Assembly (NCBI GenBank): GCA_016235165.1
Contig: JACRLX010000022.1
Location: 124,001 to 188,000, forward strand
From: Rhodocyclales bacterium
GTDB taxonomy: Bacteria; Pseudomonadota; Gammaproteobacteria; Burkholderiales; Rhodocyclaceae
DNA length: 64,000 nt
Direction of reading: 5' to 3'
Positions 9,019-17,900 of this stretch are shown here, piece after piece. The position numbers and the translations under genes are program-made. The stretch's first letter is position 1, and each line of letters starts with the position of its first letter. The notes below the pieces were generated by a model. It worked only from the letters and a program-made list of their open reading frames with translations, did not search any database and had not been told where the DNA came from.

Positions 9019-12000
9019 CCGCCGCCTCGCTGCGCAACCACAAGGGATTTTTCTCGGACTACTGGCTCGGCACGGTGCTGGCGGCGCGCGGCGGCGCCGG
9101 CCCCAGGCTCAGCGCGGCCCAGGTCAAGAAAGCGCTGGACCGGGTCACGCGCGGCGTGGACGCGATGGCCGGCGCGAACGCGCCCGATCTCACGCGCTTT
9201 CGCGAGCGATTTGCCCGCCCGCTGCTGGACGACTGGCTCGGCTACGAGATGCACGAGCACGCCGCCGAACCGCGGCTGCGCCCGCTGAGCCTCAAGGGCG
9301 ATGCGGGAGCGCCCATCGCCGCGGTGCTGCTGTGCCCCGACGCGTCCGAGCTCGAAGGACCGAAGGCGCGCCGCCTATTGGAAGACGGTCTGCTCGCGCT
9401 GGGCCTGGATCACGGCTTCCTGCTCTCCCCGGAAGCATTGCGGCTGATCCGCAAGCCGGGGCTGGGTTCGCGCGGCGCCGCCTTCGACCTCGGCCTGGCC
9501 TCGGTCGTGGAGTTGCAGGACGGCGATTCGCTGGCCGCCGCCTACCGCGTGCTCTGCGCGGCGAATTTCGCGCCCGGCGGCGACGGCAGGCGGCCGATCG
9601 ACGCGCTGGAGGAGGAAAGCCGGCGCCACAGCGCGAAAGTGTCGAACGACCTCAAGCAGGCCGTGTTCGAGGCGGCCGAGCGCATCGTCGGCGGCTTTCT
9701 CGACGATGTGCGAACGCGGCCGGAGGCCTTTGCCCAAGCTCCCTCGCTCGACGATCTGCGCGACGCGGGCTTTCTCGCCCTTTATCGGCTGTTGTTCATC
9801 CTCTATGCCGAGGCGCGCGACGAGCGACTGATCCGGCATGCCCTCTACCAGAAGAGCTATTCGCTCGACGGCATCGTCACGCGCCTGCTGCGCACGCCGC
9901 CGCAAGCACTGGCCGCCAACCGTTGCGGCCTCTGGCAGCAGTTGCTCGCCCTGTTCCGGATTTTCAACGAGGGCATCGCGCCGAACCTGCCGGACCTGGA
10001 GAACATCCCGCCGCGCGGCGGACGCCTGTTCAGCGAGACCACGCCCGAGGGCGCGCTGCTGCGCCGCCTGCGCCTGAACGACCGCGCCACGGCGGCGATC
10101 CTGCTGGCGCTGGCCACGGCACGGCCGCGCCGCGGCGTGGGGCGCGAGCGCGTGTCCTTTCGCGAGCTGGAGATCGAGCAGCTCGGCCATATCTATGAGG
10201 GGTTGCTCGAATACGAGCCGGCCGAGGCGGCCGAAGCCATGGTCGAGGTCAGCGTCGCCGGCCGGGAGCTCGCGCTGACGCCGGCCGACGTGGTCCGGCT
10301 GTGCGAACAGAAGCAGTTGCACGTGCGCGGCGACGCGGCCTTGCTCGCCGGCACGGCGGCCGCGCACCTGCATCCCGACCTGGCGCCCGAGGACGAGGAC
10401 GACCCGATCGACGGCGAGGCCGATGACGCAGGCGCGGACGACGAGGCGGACGAAAACGACGAAGGCGAGGGTGAAGGCGAAGCCGCCATCGCGCGCGGCG
10501 CGGCGCTCAAGCTGCTGCGCCGCATCGAGCCCGGCGAATTCTTCTTCAAGCCTGGCTCGGCGCGCAAGGCTTCCGGTTCCTATTACACGCCGACGGCGAT
10601 GGTCGACGACCTCGCCCGCCATGCCCTCGGGCCGCTGGTGGCCGGACGCGATGCCGCCGGCATCGAGCGCCTGCGCGTGATCGACATCGCCTGCGGCTCG
10701 GGCCACTTCCTGGTCGGCGCCGCGCGCTTTCTCGCGCCGGCCTTGCTCGCCGCGTATCGCCGCGAGCGCGGCGGCGGGCCGCCGGCGGAATTCCACCCCG
10801 ACCGAGCGTTGTCCGCCGAGGTGCGGACGCGCTGGGAGGCCGAAGGACCGGACTGGTGCCGCCGCCGCGTGATCGAACGCTGCCTGTTCGGTGTCGACCT
10901 CAACCCGGCGGCGGTGCAGCTGGCGCAGGTGGCGCTGTGGATCGAGTCGCTGGCCGGCGAACGGCCGCTGTCCTTCTTCGCCCACCACATCCGCTGCGGC
11001 AACTCGCTGCTTGGCGGCAGCCTGGCGCGCGTCGACGCGCCGCCCGACCCCAAGCTCGGCAAGCCGCGCGATCGCCATACGCGCGGTTTGTTCGAAACCG
11101 AGCTGCGGCGCCGGCTCGACGAAGCCTTCGCCGAGCGCCGGCTGATCGACCAGCCGCTGCCGCCGGAGGTCAGGCGCGACACGACGGCGGAATACGCCTA
11201 CAAGGACGACCGCCTGCGCCGTGCCGAGGCGGCCCTGGCGCAGGCCCGGCTGCTGCTCGACCTGCGCAGCGCCTCGCCCTTCCTGCCCGGGATATGGGCC
11301 GATCTGCCGGCACTGATGTCGTCCTTCGACCTGGAGGCCGACGCGCGCAGCCGGCCCTGGTGGACGAGCTTCGAGGCTGTGCGGCGGCAGGAGCGCTTCT
11401 TTCACTGGGAACTGGAGTTTCCCGAAGTCTTTCTCGACCGCGAGCATCCGGGCTTCGACGCCGTGCTCGGCAATCCGCCCTGGGACAAGGTGTTGCCGTC
11501 GAAGCTGGAGTTCTACGGCCGCTACGACGCGCTGATCCGCAGTTGCAAGGGCAACGAACTGGACCGGCGCATCCGCGAATTGCACGCCGAACATCACGGC
11601 CTGGCCGGCGAATTCGCCGCCTACCAGGAACGAGCCAAGACCATCGCCCGCGTCTTGCGCGGCGGCGGCGATTTTCCGCTGGCCGAGGCGCGCTCCCAGG
11701 CCGCCCACGAAGACCTGGCCAAATACTTCGTCGACCGCGCGCTGGGCCATGTCGCACCGGGCGGCGCGGTCGGGCTGGTGGTGCCCTCGGTGCTCTACAA
11801 CGGCGACGGCTGGGTCGGCATCCGCCGCCATCTGCTGGAAGACGTGGCGGTCGAGCGCTTCTACGGCTTCGAGAACCGCGAGAAGATTTTCCCCATCGAT
11901 TCCCGCTACAAGTTCCTGAACCTCGTCGCGCGCCGGGATGCTGCGCACGCGGGCGCCTTCAGCGCCGCCTTCATGCGCCGCGACGTGGCCGAACTGGAGC

Positions 12001-12944
12001 AGGCAGGGAGCAAGCCCTGGGAGGTGCGCATCACGCGCGAGGACATTTCGCGCTATTCACCGGAGACGTTGGCCTTCCTCGAATTCCGCAGTTCGCGCGA
12101 CCAGGAGATCGTGCGGAAGATGTATGCGGGCAAGCCGACGCTCCGCGAAGATGGGCCGGGGGCGTGGGATGCGCGACTTATTAGCTGGCGCGCCCACGAA
12201 ACGGTGTTCAATTCAGCGGAAGACAAGGATCTGTTCACCGATTCCAAGGCTGGCAAGCTCTGGACGCCGAAAGCCGTACTCGGCATCGAGCCCGTCGACG
12301 ACGGCGAGGCCATCAACCTTATGCGCGATAACGGCTTCTGGCCGGTGTTCGAGGGCAAGCATGTCGACCAGTTCCTCGTCGGCGTGAAGCCGGTGCGCTG
12401 GTGGCTCTCTGTGGAGCAGGCCGAGCGAAAATATAAGCGCCCGCCTCTTGAATCGCCAACGCTCGTCTTCCGCGATATCGCCAGCAACACGAATGAGCGC
12501 ACCTGCATCGCTGGCGTCTTACCAGAGCATTCTGCCGGTGCCGACACGCTGACAGGCATGATCGTGAAAGGCGTTGTCTCTTTGGATGCGGCGGCCACGG
12601 TATTGAACTCGCTGTGCTTCGACTACGCCTTGCGAATGCGGACAGCAGGTACGCACGTCAGCTTCACCTACATCCTGCCCATGCCGGTGCCGCCGGCCGA
12701 GGTTGTCGCGCGCTTGCCGGCGCTGCCGACCCGGCTGGCCTGGGATACCCGTCTTGGCCACGTCACCGAGGATCGCGCCCTCTGGCCCCAGCTCTGGGCC
12801 GCCAATCGCGCCGTGGCGGAGGCCTATGGTCTGACCCCCGACGACTTCGCCCACATCCTCGGCACCTTCCCCGGCATGGCGCGCAAGCGGCCCGAGTTCG
12901 TCGCCTTCCTGCACGACAGGCTGGCCGAATGGAAATCCGGTTAG
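9015..12944 (+). CDS. Large N6-adenine DNA methylase, Eco57I/PglX-like
   Basis: A 1309-residue SAM-dependent DNA methylase. A long N-terminal helical region is followed by a very acidic stretch at about 458-492 (DEDDPIDGEADDAG and beyond). The catalytic core has SGSYYTPTAMVDDL, SAM motif IDIACGSGHF near 557, GVDLNPAAVQLAQVALWIE, and the N6-adenine motif NPPW near 820. The last 400 residues resemble target-recognition regions of Eco57I/TaqI-type enzymes. No nuclease motif is visible. In DISARM and BREX loci such enzymes mark self DNA; the target sequence here is unknown. Start by ATGA overlap with the helicase tail frame. Confidence 0.88.
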   Translation: MTAASLRNHKGFFSDYWLGTVLAARGGAGPRLSAAQVKKALDRVTRGVDAMAGANAPDLTRFRERFARPLLDDWLGYEMHEHAAEPRLRPLSLKGDAGAPIAAVLLCPDASELEGPKARRLLEDGLLALGLDHGFLLSPEALRLIRKPGLGSRGAAFDLGLASVVELQDGDSLAAAYRVLCAANFAPGGDGRRPIDALEEESRRHSAKVSNDLKQAVFEAAERIVGGFLDDVRTRPEAFAQAPSLDDLRDAGFLALYRLLFILYAEARDERLIRHALYQKSYSLDGIVTRLLRTPPQALAANRCGLWQQLLALFRIFNEGIAPNLPDLENIPPRGGRLFSETTPEGALLRRLRLNDRATAAILLALATARPRRGVGRERVSFRELEIEQLGHIYEGLLEYEPAEAAEAMVEVSVAGRELALTPADVVRLCEQKQLHVRGDAALLAGTAAAHLHPDLAPEDEDDPIDGEADDAGADDEADENDEGEGEGEAAIARGAALKLLRRIEPGEFFFKPGSARKASGSYYTPTAMVDDLARHALGPLVAGRDAAGIERLRVIDIACGSGHFLVGAARFLAPALLAAYRRERGGGPPAEFHPDRALSAEVRTRWEAEGPDWCRRRVIERCLFGVDLNPAAVQLAQVALWIESLAGERPLSFFAHHIRCGNSLLGGSLARVDAPPDPKLGKPRDRHTRGLFETELRRRLDEAFAERRLIDQPLPPEVRRDTTAEYAYKDDRLRRAEAALAQARLLLDLRSASPFLPGIWADLPALMSSFDLEADARSRPWWTSFEAVRRQERFFHWELEFPEVFLDREHPGFDAVLGNPPWDKVLPSKLEFYGRYDALIRSCKGNELDRRIRELHAEHHGLAGEFAAYQERAKTIARVLRGGGDFPLAEARSQAAHEDLAKYFVDRALGHVAPGGAVGLVVPSVLYNGDGWVGIRRHLLEDVAVERFYGFENREKIFPIDSRYKFLNLVARRDAAHAGAFSAAFMRRDVAELEQAGSKPWEVRITREDISRYSPETLAFLEFRSSRDQEIVRKMYAGKPTLREDGPGAWDARLISWRAHETVFNSAEDKDLFTDSKAGKLWTPKAVLGIEPVDDGEAINLMRDNGFWPVFEGKHVDQFLVGVKPVRWWLSVEQAERKYKRPPLESPTLVFRDIASNTNERTCIAGVLPEHSAGADTLTGMIVKGVVSLDAAATVLNSLCFDYALRMRTAGTHVSFTYILPMPVPPAEVVARLPALPTRLAWDTRLGHVTEDRALWPQLWAANRAVAEAYGLTPDDFAHILGTFPGMARKRPEFVAFLHDRLAEWKSG

Positions 12945-12951
12945 ATGCAAT

Positions 12952-12986
12952 AAAATCTTGCATTGCTGATTTTGCAATGTTATAGT
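12952..12986 (+). promoter_or_regulatory. Promoter with overlapping inverted repeat
   Basis: TTGCAT (12958-12963), 17 bases, TATAGT (12981-12986) fits a sigma70 promoter for the genes from 13043 on. An inverted repeat AAAATC-N10-GATTTT (12952-12973) covers the -35 box. This placement suits autoregulation, most simply by the XRE protein encoded two genes downstream, which is an inference. Confidence 0.55.
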
Positions 12987-13042
12987 TTCGGCATGCGATG
13001 GGTGCCGGAACGATCCGGCATCCGCCACACCGGGAGCCCGCC

Positions 13043-13330
13043 ATGACGCGCAAGACCGTGGATTTCACCAAGTCCGGCATCGCCGGTCTGTCCAAGGACA
13101 AGCCGGCGCTCTACACCATCGAGACGGCCGGCGGCAGGACCAACTACATCGGCATCGCCCAGCGCGGCCGGGTCGCCGAGCGGCTTGCCGAGCACCTTCC
13201 CGGCGCCAGGGATGCGGTGCCGGGGGCGAAGGTCCGCGTTGAACCGATGCCCAGCATCGCCGAGGCGCGGGCCAGGGAGGCGCGGGCGATCGCCCGTGTG
13301 CAGCCCAAGTACAACAAGCAGGGCAAGTAG
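13043..13330 (+). CDS. Small GIY-YIG-like protein
   Basis: A 95-residue protein with the layout of a minimal GIY-YIG nuclease domain. PALYTIE carries Tyr24 in place of the GIY strand, NYIG at 34-37 is the YIG strand, an Arg follows in the next helix (RVAERLAEHL), and a Glu-rich helix ends in PKYN, as in many family members. The first strand lacks a true GIY triplet, so activity is uncertain. It is the first gene after the internal promoter, 31 bases ahead of the XRE/ImmA gene. It could act as a nuclease in defence or be a structural relic. Confidence 0.55.
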   Translation: MTRKTVDFTKSGIAGLSKDKPALYTIETAGGRTNYIGIAQRGRVAERLAEHLPGARDAVPGAKVRVEPMPSIAEARAREARAIARVQPKYNKQGK

Positions 13331-13361
13331 GCACGGACGAATTCAGCATAACGGGGAAACC

Positions 13362-14477
13362 ATGAGCGATCTCATCAGTCGCCGGCTCAGGTATGCACGC
13401 GAGAAAAGCGGCCTGACCCAGGCGCAGTTGTCGGAAAAACTCGGCTTCAAGGACCGCCAGACCCTGGCGGCGATCGAGGCCGGCCAACGCAAGCTCAGCG
13501 CGGAGGAACTGCTGCTCGCCGTCGACACCCTGGGCGTGGATCTGGACTTCTTTACCGACTCGCTGCGGCTGGTCGGCGAGGGAACATTCTCGTGGCGCGC
13601 CGACAGGAAGATCTCGGCGGGCATCCTCGACAAGTTCGAACAAAGCGCCGGGTGCTGGATCGCGACCTGCCGCCAGCTTGGCGAAGACCAGGGCATCAGG
13701 ACGACGCTGCTGCAGAAGACCCTGCCGCTGACGGCGCGGGCTTCGTTCGAGGAGGCGATGGCCGCGGGTGATGCGCTCGCCGCGGAGTGGCAACTGGGTA
13801 ATCGCCCAGCCCGGGAACTCGAAAGTGCCATCCGTGAAAAACTCGGTGCCCTGATTCTCCACGTGGATGCGCCCAAGGGCATCTCCGGCGCCGCATGCCG
13901 GCTGCCTGGGCTGAACACCATCCTGATCAATCGCAACGAGCCCGAGGGAAGGCGCAATTACGACCTCGCCCACGAATGTTTCCACCTGTTGAGTTGGGAT
14001 CAGATGCCGCCCGAGCATACCGAGCAGGCCGAAGCCGACCATCGGGGCAAGGGCAAGCAGAAGCGGATCGAGCAGCTCGCCGACAATTTTGCGGCGGCGC
14101 TGTTGATGCCGAGCCCGGTTCTCGGCCCGATCTGGGCGGCGCGCGGGGACAAGGAAATCCACCTGTGGCTGAACCAGACGGCGAGCGACTTCCTGGTCAC
14201 CGCCAAGGCGCTGCGCTGGCGTCTGGCCAACCTGGGCTGGCTGGCAAGAGCGGACCAGCTCGACATCCAGGAAGCCAGGCTGACCGCGAACGGGCGCCCG
14301 GATGCGGAACAAAGGAGGCCGCGCCTCTTCGACGAAGACTTCGTCAAGCGCCTGCACACGGCGATCGAAACCGGCGGGCTGTCCGTCCGCCGTTGCGCAT
14401 CGATCCTGGAATGCACCATCGAGGACCTCGCCGACTTGTTTCGGGATTACGGGTTCCCGGTGCCCTTCGACTTGTAG
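13362..14477 (+). CDS. XRE helix-turn-helix regulator with ImmA/IrrE metallopeptidase domain
   Basis: A 371-residue two-domain protein. Residues 5-60 form an XRE helix-turn-helix (RRLRYAREKSGLTQAQLSEK). A zinc peptidase domain of the COG2856/DUF955 family follows, with HECFH at 204-208 after RRNYDLA and the supporting LADNFAAALLMP. Related proteins cleave or sense a partner repressor, as ImmA does in ICEBs1, and often serve as antitoxins paired with PIN or other toxins. The PIN gene begins 12 bases downstream, supporting such a pair. A ribosome site (GGGGAAAC) precedes the ATG. Confidence 0.88.
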   Translation: MSDLISRRLRYAREKSGLTQAQLSEKLGFKDRQTLAAIEAGQRKLSAEELLLAVDTLGVDLDFFTDSLRLVGEGTFSWRADRKISAGILDKFEQSAGCWIATCRQLGEDQGIRTTLLQKTLPLTARASFEEAMAAGDALAAEWQLGNRPARELESAIREKLGALILHVDAPKGISGAACRLPGLNTILINRNEPEGRRNYDLAHECFHLLSWDQMPPEHTEQAEADHRGKGKQKRIEQLADNFAAALLMPSPVLGPIWAARGDKEIHLWLNQTASDFLVTAKALRWRLANLGWLARADQLDIQEARLTANGRPDAEQRRPRLFDEDFVKRLHTAIETGGLSVRRCASILECTIEDLADLFRDYGFPVPFDL

Positions 14478-14489
14478 GCCGCCTGAACC

Positions 14490-14999
14490 ATGCGGCGCGG
14501 ACAGGTGGTTCTGGTGGATACCAATATCATCATCGAGGCCGTTCGTACCCATTGCTGGGGCGCGTTGATTTCCCATTTCAGCGTCGAGACGGTGGAGAAG
14601 TGCTGCGAGGAAGCGCGTAGCGGCGAGCGGCATCGGCCAGGCTATGTCGTCGTCGAGGATGCCGCGCTGCGCGACGGCCTCAAGGCGCACCGGGTTTCCG
14701 CGATCGAGCTTGCCGCACTCGGGCTGCGCGATGCCGAATCGAAACGCCTGGACCCGGGTGAACGGCATCTGTGGGCGCATGCGCTTGCGCGCAATGATGC
14801 CTGGATAGCCTGTTGCTGCGACAACGCCGCCGTGCGGTCTGCTGTCAGGCTGCATTGGGAAGACAGGCTCGTCTCCCTGGAGGAGTTGGTGCGCGCGGCT
14901 GGCGCGACCGCGGCGCTTGGCAAGCTGAAGGATCAGTTCGCGGCGGATCGGCTTTCGCTCTGGCGCACCCAGGCAATTCTGGCGCGAGGCCTCGGATGA
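14490..14999 (+). CDS. PIN-domain protein, probable toxin or nuclease partner
   Basis: A 169-residue protein with PIN-fold features: VVLVDTNIIIEA with Asp10 and Glu16, an acidic helix position in PGERHLWAHALARND, and ACCCDNAAVRSA carrying the late Asp. PIN proteins are metal-dependent RNases, frequently toxins. It follows the XRE/ImmA gene by 12 bases and its stop overlaps the next helicase start (ATGA), so it is coupled to both. Membership of DUF4411, the family usually paired with ImmA-type antitoxins, is possible but not certain from sequence alone. Confidence 0.7.
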   Translation: MRRGQVVLVDTNIIIEAVRTHCWGALISHFSVETVEKCCEEARSGERHRPGYVVVEDAALRDGLKAHRVSAIELAALGLRDAESKRLDPGERHLWAHALARNDAWIACCCDNAAVRSAVRLHWEDRLVSLEELVRAAGATAALGKLKDQFAADRLSLWRTQAILARGLG

Positions 15000-17900
15000 G
15001 CCGCTTCTCGGTCGTCGAAAGCGTCCGCCATCTGATCGGCCAGTACCGGAGCTTCATCCGCAGTTCCTACCGGCTGGCCGACCCGAAGCTGCGCGAGCAG
15101 TTCGAGGCCCACGTCGATGGCGCCGAGGTGCTGGTCAAGGGGCCTTACGTCACCTTGTCGCGCGACTTCGTTGCCGGGATGCCCCTGGCGGATGTTTTGG
15201 CCTCGGGCTGCGGCCACAGGCAGCTTGCGGGCTTTCATTGGCCGTTCGGCTCCGCGGCGCTGTTTGCACATCAGGAGGCCTCGCTGCGCGCGGTTGAGGC
15301 CGGCCGCAACATCATCGTCAAGACCGGTACCGGCAGCGGCAAGACCGAATCCTTCCTGTTGCCCGTGCTTTCGGGCGTGCTGCGTCTGAAGCAACAGGGA
15401 GTGCAGGGGCCGAAGGCGATCCTGCTGTATCCGATGAACGCGCTGGCCAACGATCAACTGACGCGTTTGCGCGAACTCGTGCGCGATTCCGGCACCGGTG
15501 TCAGCTTCGCGCTCTATACGGGCGACAGCGAGAGGGTGGCCGAGGTTCTCGGCGAGCCTGTTGCCGGAAACGAGGTCAACGGGCGCGAGGCAATCCGCCG
15601 CAATCCGCCCGACATCCTGCTCACCAACTACAAGCAGCTCGAATTCCTGCTGGTGCGCAAGGCCGACCGGGTCCTGTTCGGCCCCGCCCTGCGCTATGTG
15701 GTTCTCGACGAAATCCACAGCTATCGGGGCGCACTTGCCACCGAACTCGCGTGCCTGCTGCGCCGGCTGAAGGCGCGCTGCGATCTGGCTGGTGGAACGC
15801 TGCGCTGCATCGGCACCTCGGCAACGGTTTCGCAAGACGCCGGCGGCGACGAAGCGCTGGCGAGCTTCGCCTCGGATCTGTTCGACGAAACCTTCACTGC
15901 ACAGGACATCATCGGCGAGGCCTTGCTGCCCGCGCCGCAACCCCGGTCGGTCTATCTGCCTCCGATCGTGCCCCTCGCCGACCGCGACTTCGCCTTTCTC
16001 AACCACGAAGACGAGCCGGCAATGCTCAGGTTTGCCGAGCGCCTCACCGGGCGCAAGGCTGCACCAGGAGGAAGCACGCAGCAGAAGATTCGCGCTCTGC
16101 TGGAGGGAAACCAGTTCCTTTCGTGGGTCAGCGCCGCGGCAGCGACTCCGCGTTCGCTGGCCGAGATCGGTGTAGAGCTGCGCGCGCAGTGGCCCGATCT
16201 GGTCACCCTGGCCGACGACGAACTGGGCAGGCTGATCGAAGCCTACCTGCTGCTCGGCAGCTTCGGCGACGATGACGAGCCCCCGTTGTTGCGGCCCAAA
16301 CTGCACAGTTTCTTCCATGGTGTCTATGACGTCGGCCTGTGCATGAATCCGGCGTGCCGGACGCTCACCGCGGACGGCAGCGAGCGCTGTGCGAAATGCG
16401 GCAGTGCGGTGCGGCCGGCCGTCCTGTGCCGCACCTGCGGCCAGGACTTCGTCAAGGTGCGCTTCGATCCGGATCATGCGGGCCAAACGCTAGCCAACGA
16501 CGAATTCATGAGCGACGAGGACACCGCATTCATCACGCCCTTCCTGGTCGGAGAGAACGACGGTGGGGAGGAAATCGACGAGGGCGGCGGGGAGGATGCC
16601 GATGCTCCGGCTCCGCGCGGACGCAAGCCGAAGACGACGGCTGCCCGCAAGCGCCTGCAATACCTGCTGGTCGATCACGTCGCCGGGCGGGTTCTCGAAG
16701 ATGGCGGGATAGGCGTGCCGGCCGAGAATCTCAGCAACCAGCATGTGCTGAAGGGCCGCGGTTCGACCTGCCCGGTCTGCAACAGCCGCTATACGCGCGG
16801 CGACGTGCTTACGCTGCTGCGCACGGGGGTGGCGTCCAGCGTTTCGGTGCTGGGTACCCATCATCTGGACAAGATGCCCGAGGGTGAGCGCAAGCTCCTG
16901 GTCTTCGCCGACAACCGCCAGGACGCGGCCCATCAGGCCGGCTACATGGGCGATCGGCATCGGCAGTTCGCGCTGCGTCATGCGATAGAGCATGCGGTAG
17001 GAGATGCAGGTCCGAGTGGCATCGCCCTTCAGGATGTTCCGCTGCGGGTGTTGGAGATATTCCAGAGCATGGGACTCGCCAAGCGCAACCTGACGCGCGA
17101 TGAGTCGGGGTATTGGCGCCACACCCTGGAATACGAGGCCGCCGGGGAGTTCTGCCGCGCCACCCACCAGCGCATTGCGCTGGAGAACCTGGCTTTGGTC
17201 GAGGTTCAGTACGAGTTTCTCGACAAGCTGGCGGCCGACAAACGCTTCATCGACATCTGCCAGCGGGCAGGCCTGGAACTGGAACGCGGCGTGGTCCTGG
17301 TGCGTGCCATCCTCGATTTCATGCGCCGCAAACGTGCGGTGTCATTCAATTTCTATCAGTCCTTTCTTGACCCACGGCGTACGCCTTGGAGCTGGCTGAC
17401 GCAGGAGCCTTATTACCTCTCGGTGGCCGAGCACGAGCGGGGCGCGGTGTTCTTCATGCTCGACCGGCCGGAGGCCCTGCGCAGCAAGGCGGTCTCCGGG
17501 ATCAAGCTGGAGCCTCTGGTCAAGGACACCGAGCGGGGCGCGCTTGCCGGGATCGCCAAGCTGGTCTATGACAAATCGGGCCTCGGTGACGTGGCCGGCG
17601 AGGAATGGACGCGGCGCCTGATCGACCTGTTGCTGGAACTTGAAGTTCTCGAAGCGCCGCCCATGCTGCCGGATGCAGTGCGCCGCCACCTGGCAGGCGG
17701 GCGTCCGCTACAGATTTCGAAGCGTGTCATTCGGCTGGTGCGGGCGGACACGGGCTGGCGCTGCCGCAAGTGCGCCATCTGGCGGCCCTATTGCGGCGAG
17801 GCCTGTCTTGCCACGACAGGCTGTACGGGGCATGGCGACGATTTGCGGTCCGATCGGGCCGATCATTCGAATTACTACGTCGATCTCTACACGTCGGATC

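Noticed and set aside
9375-11948. An 857-codon open frame antisense to the methylase
   Set aside because: No recognisable domain, Gln/Arg/Val-rich shadow composition, and it lies over the methylase SAM motifs.
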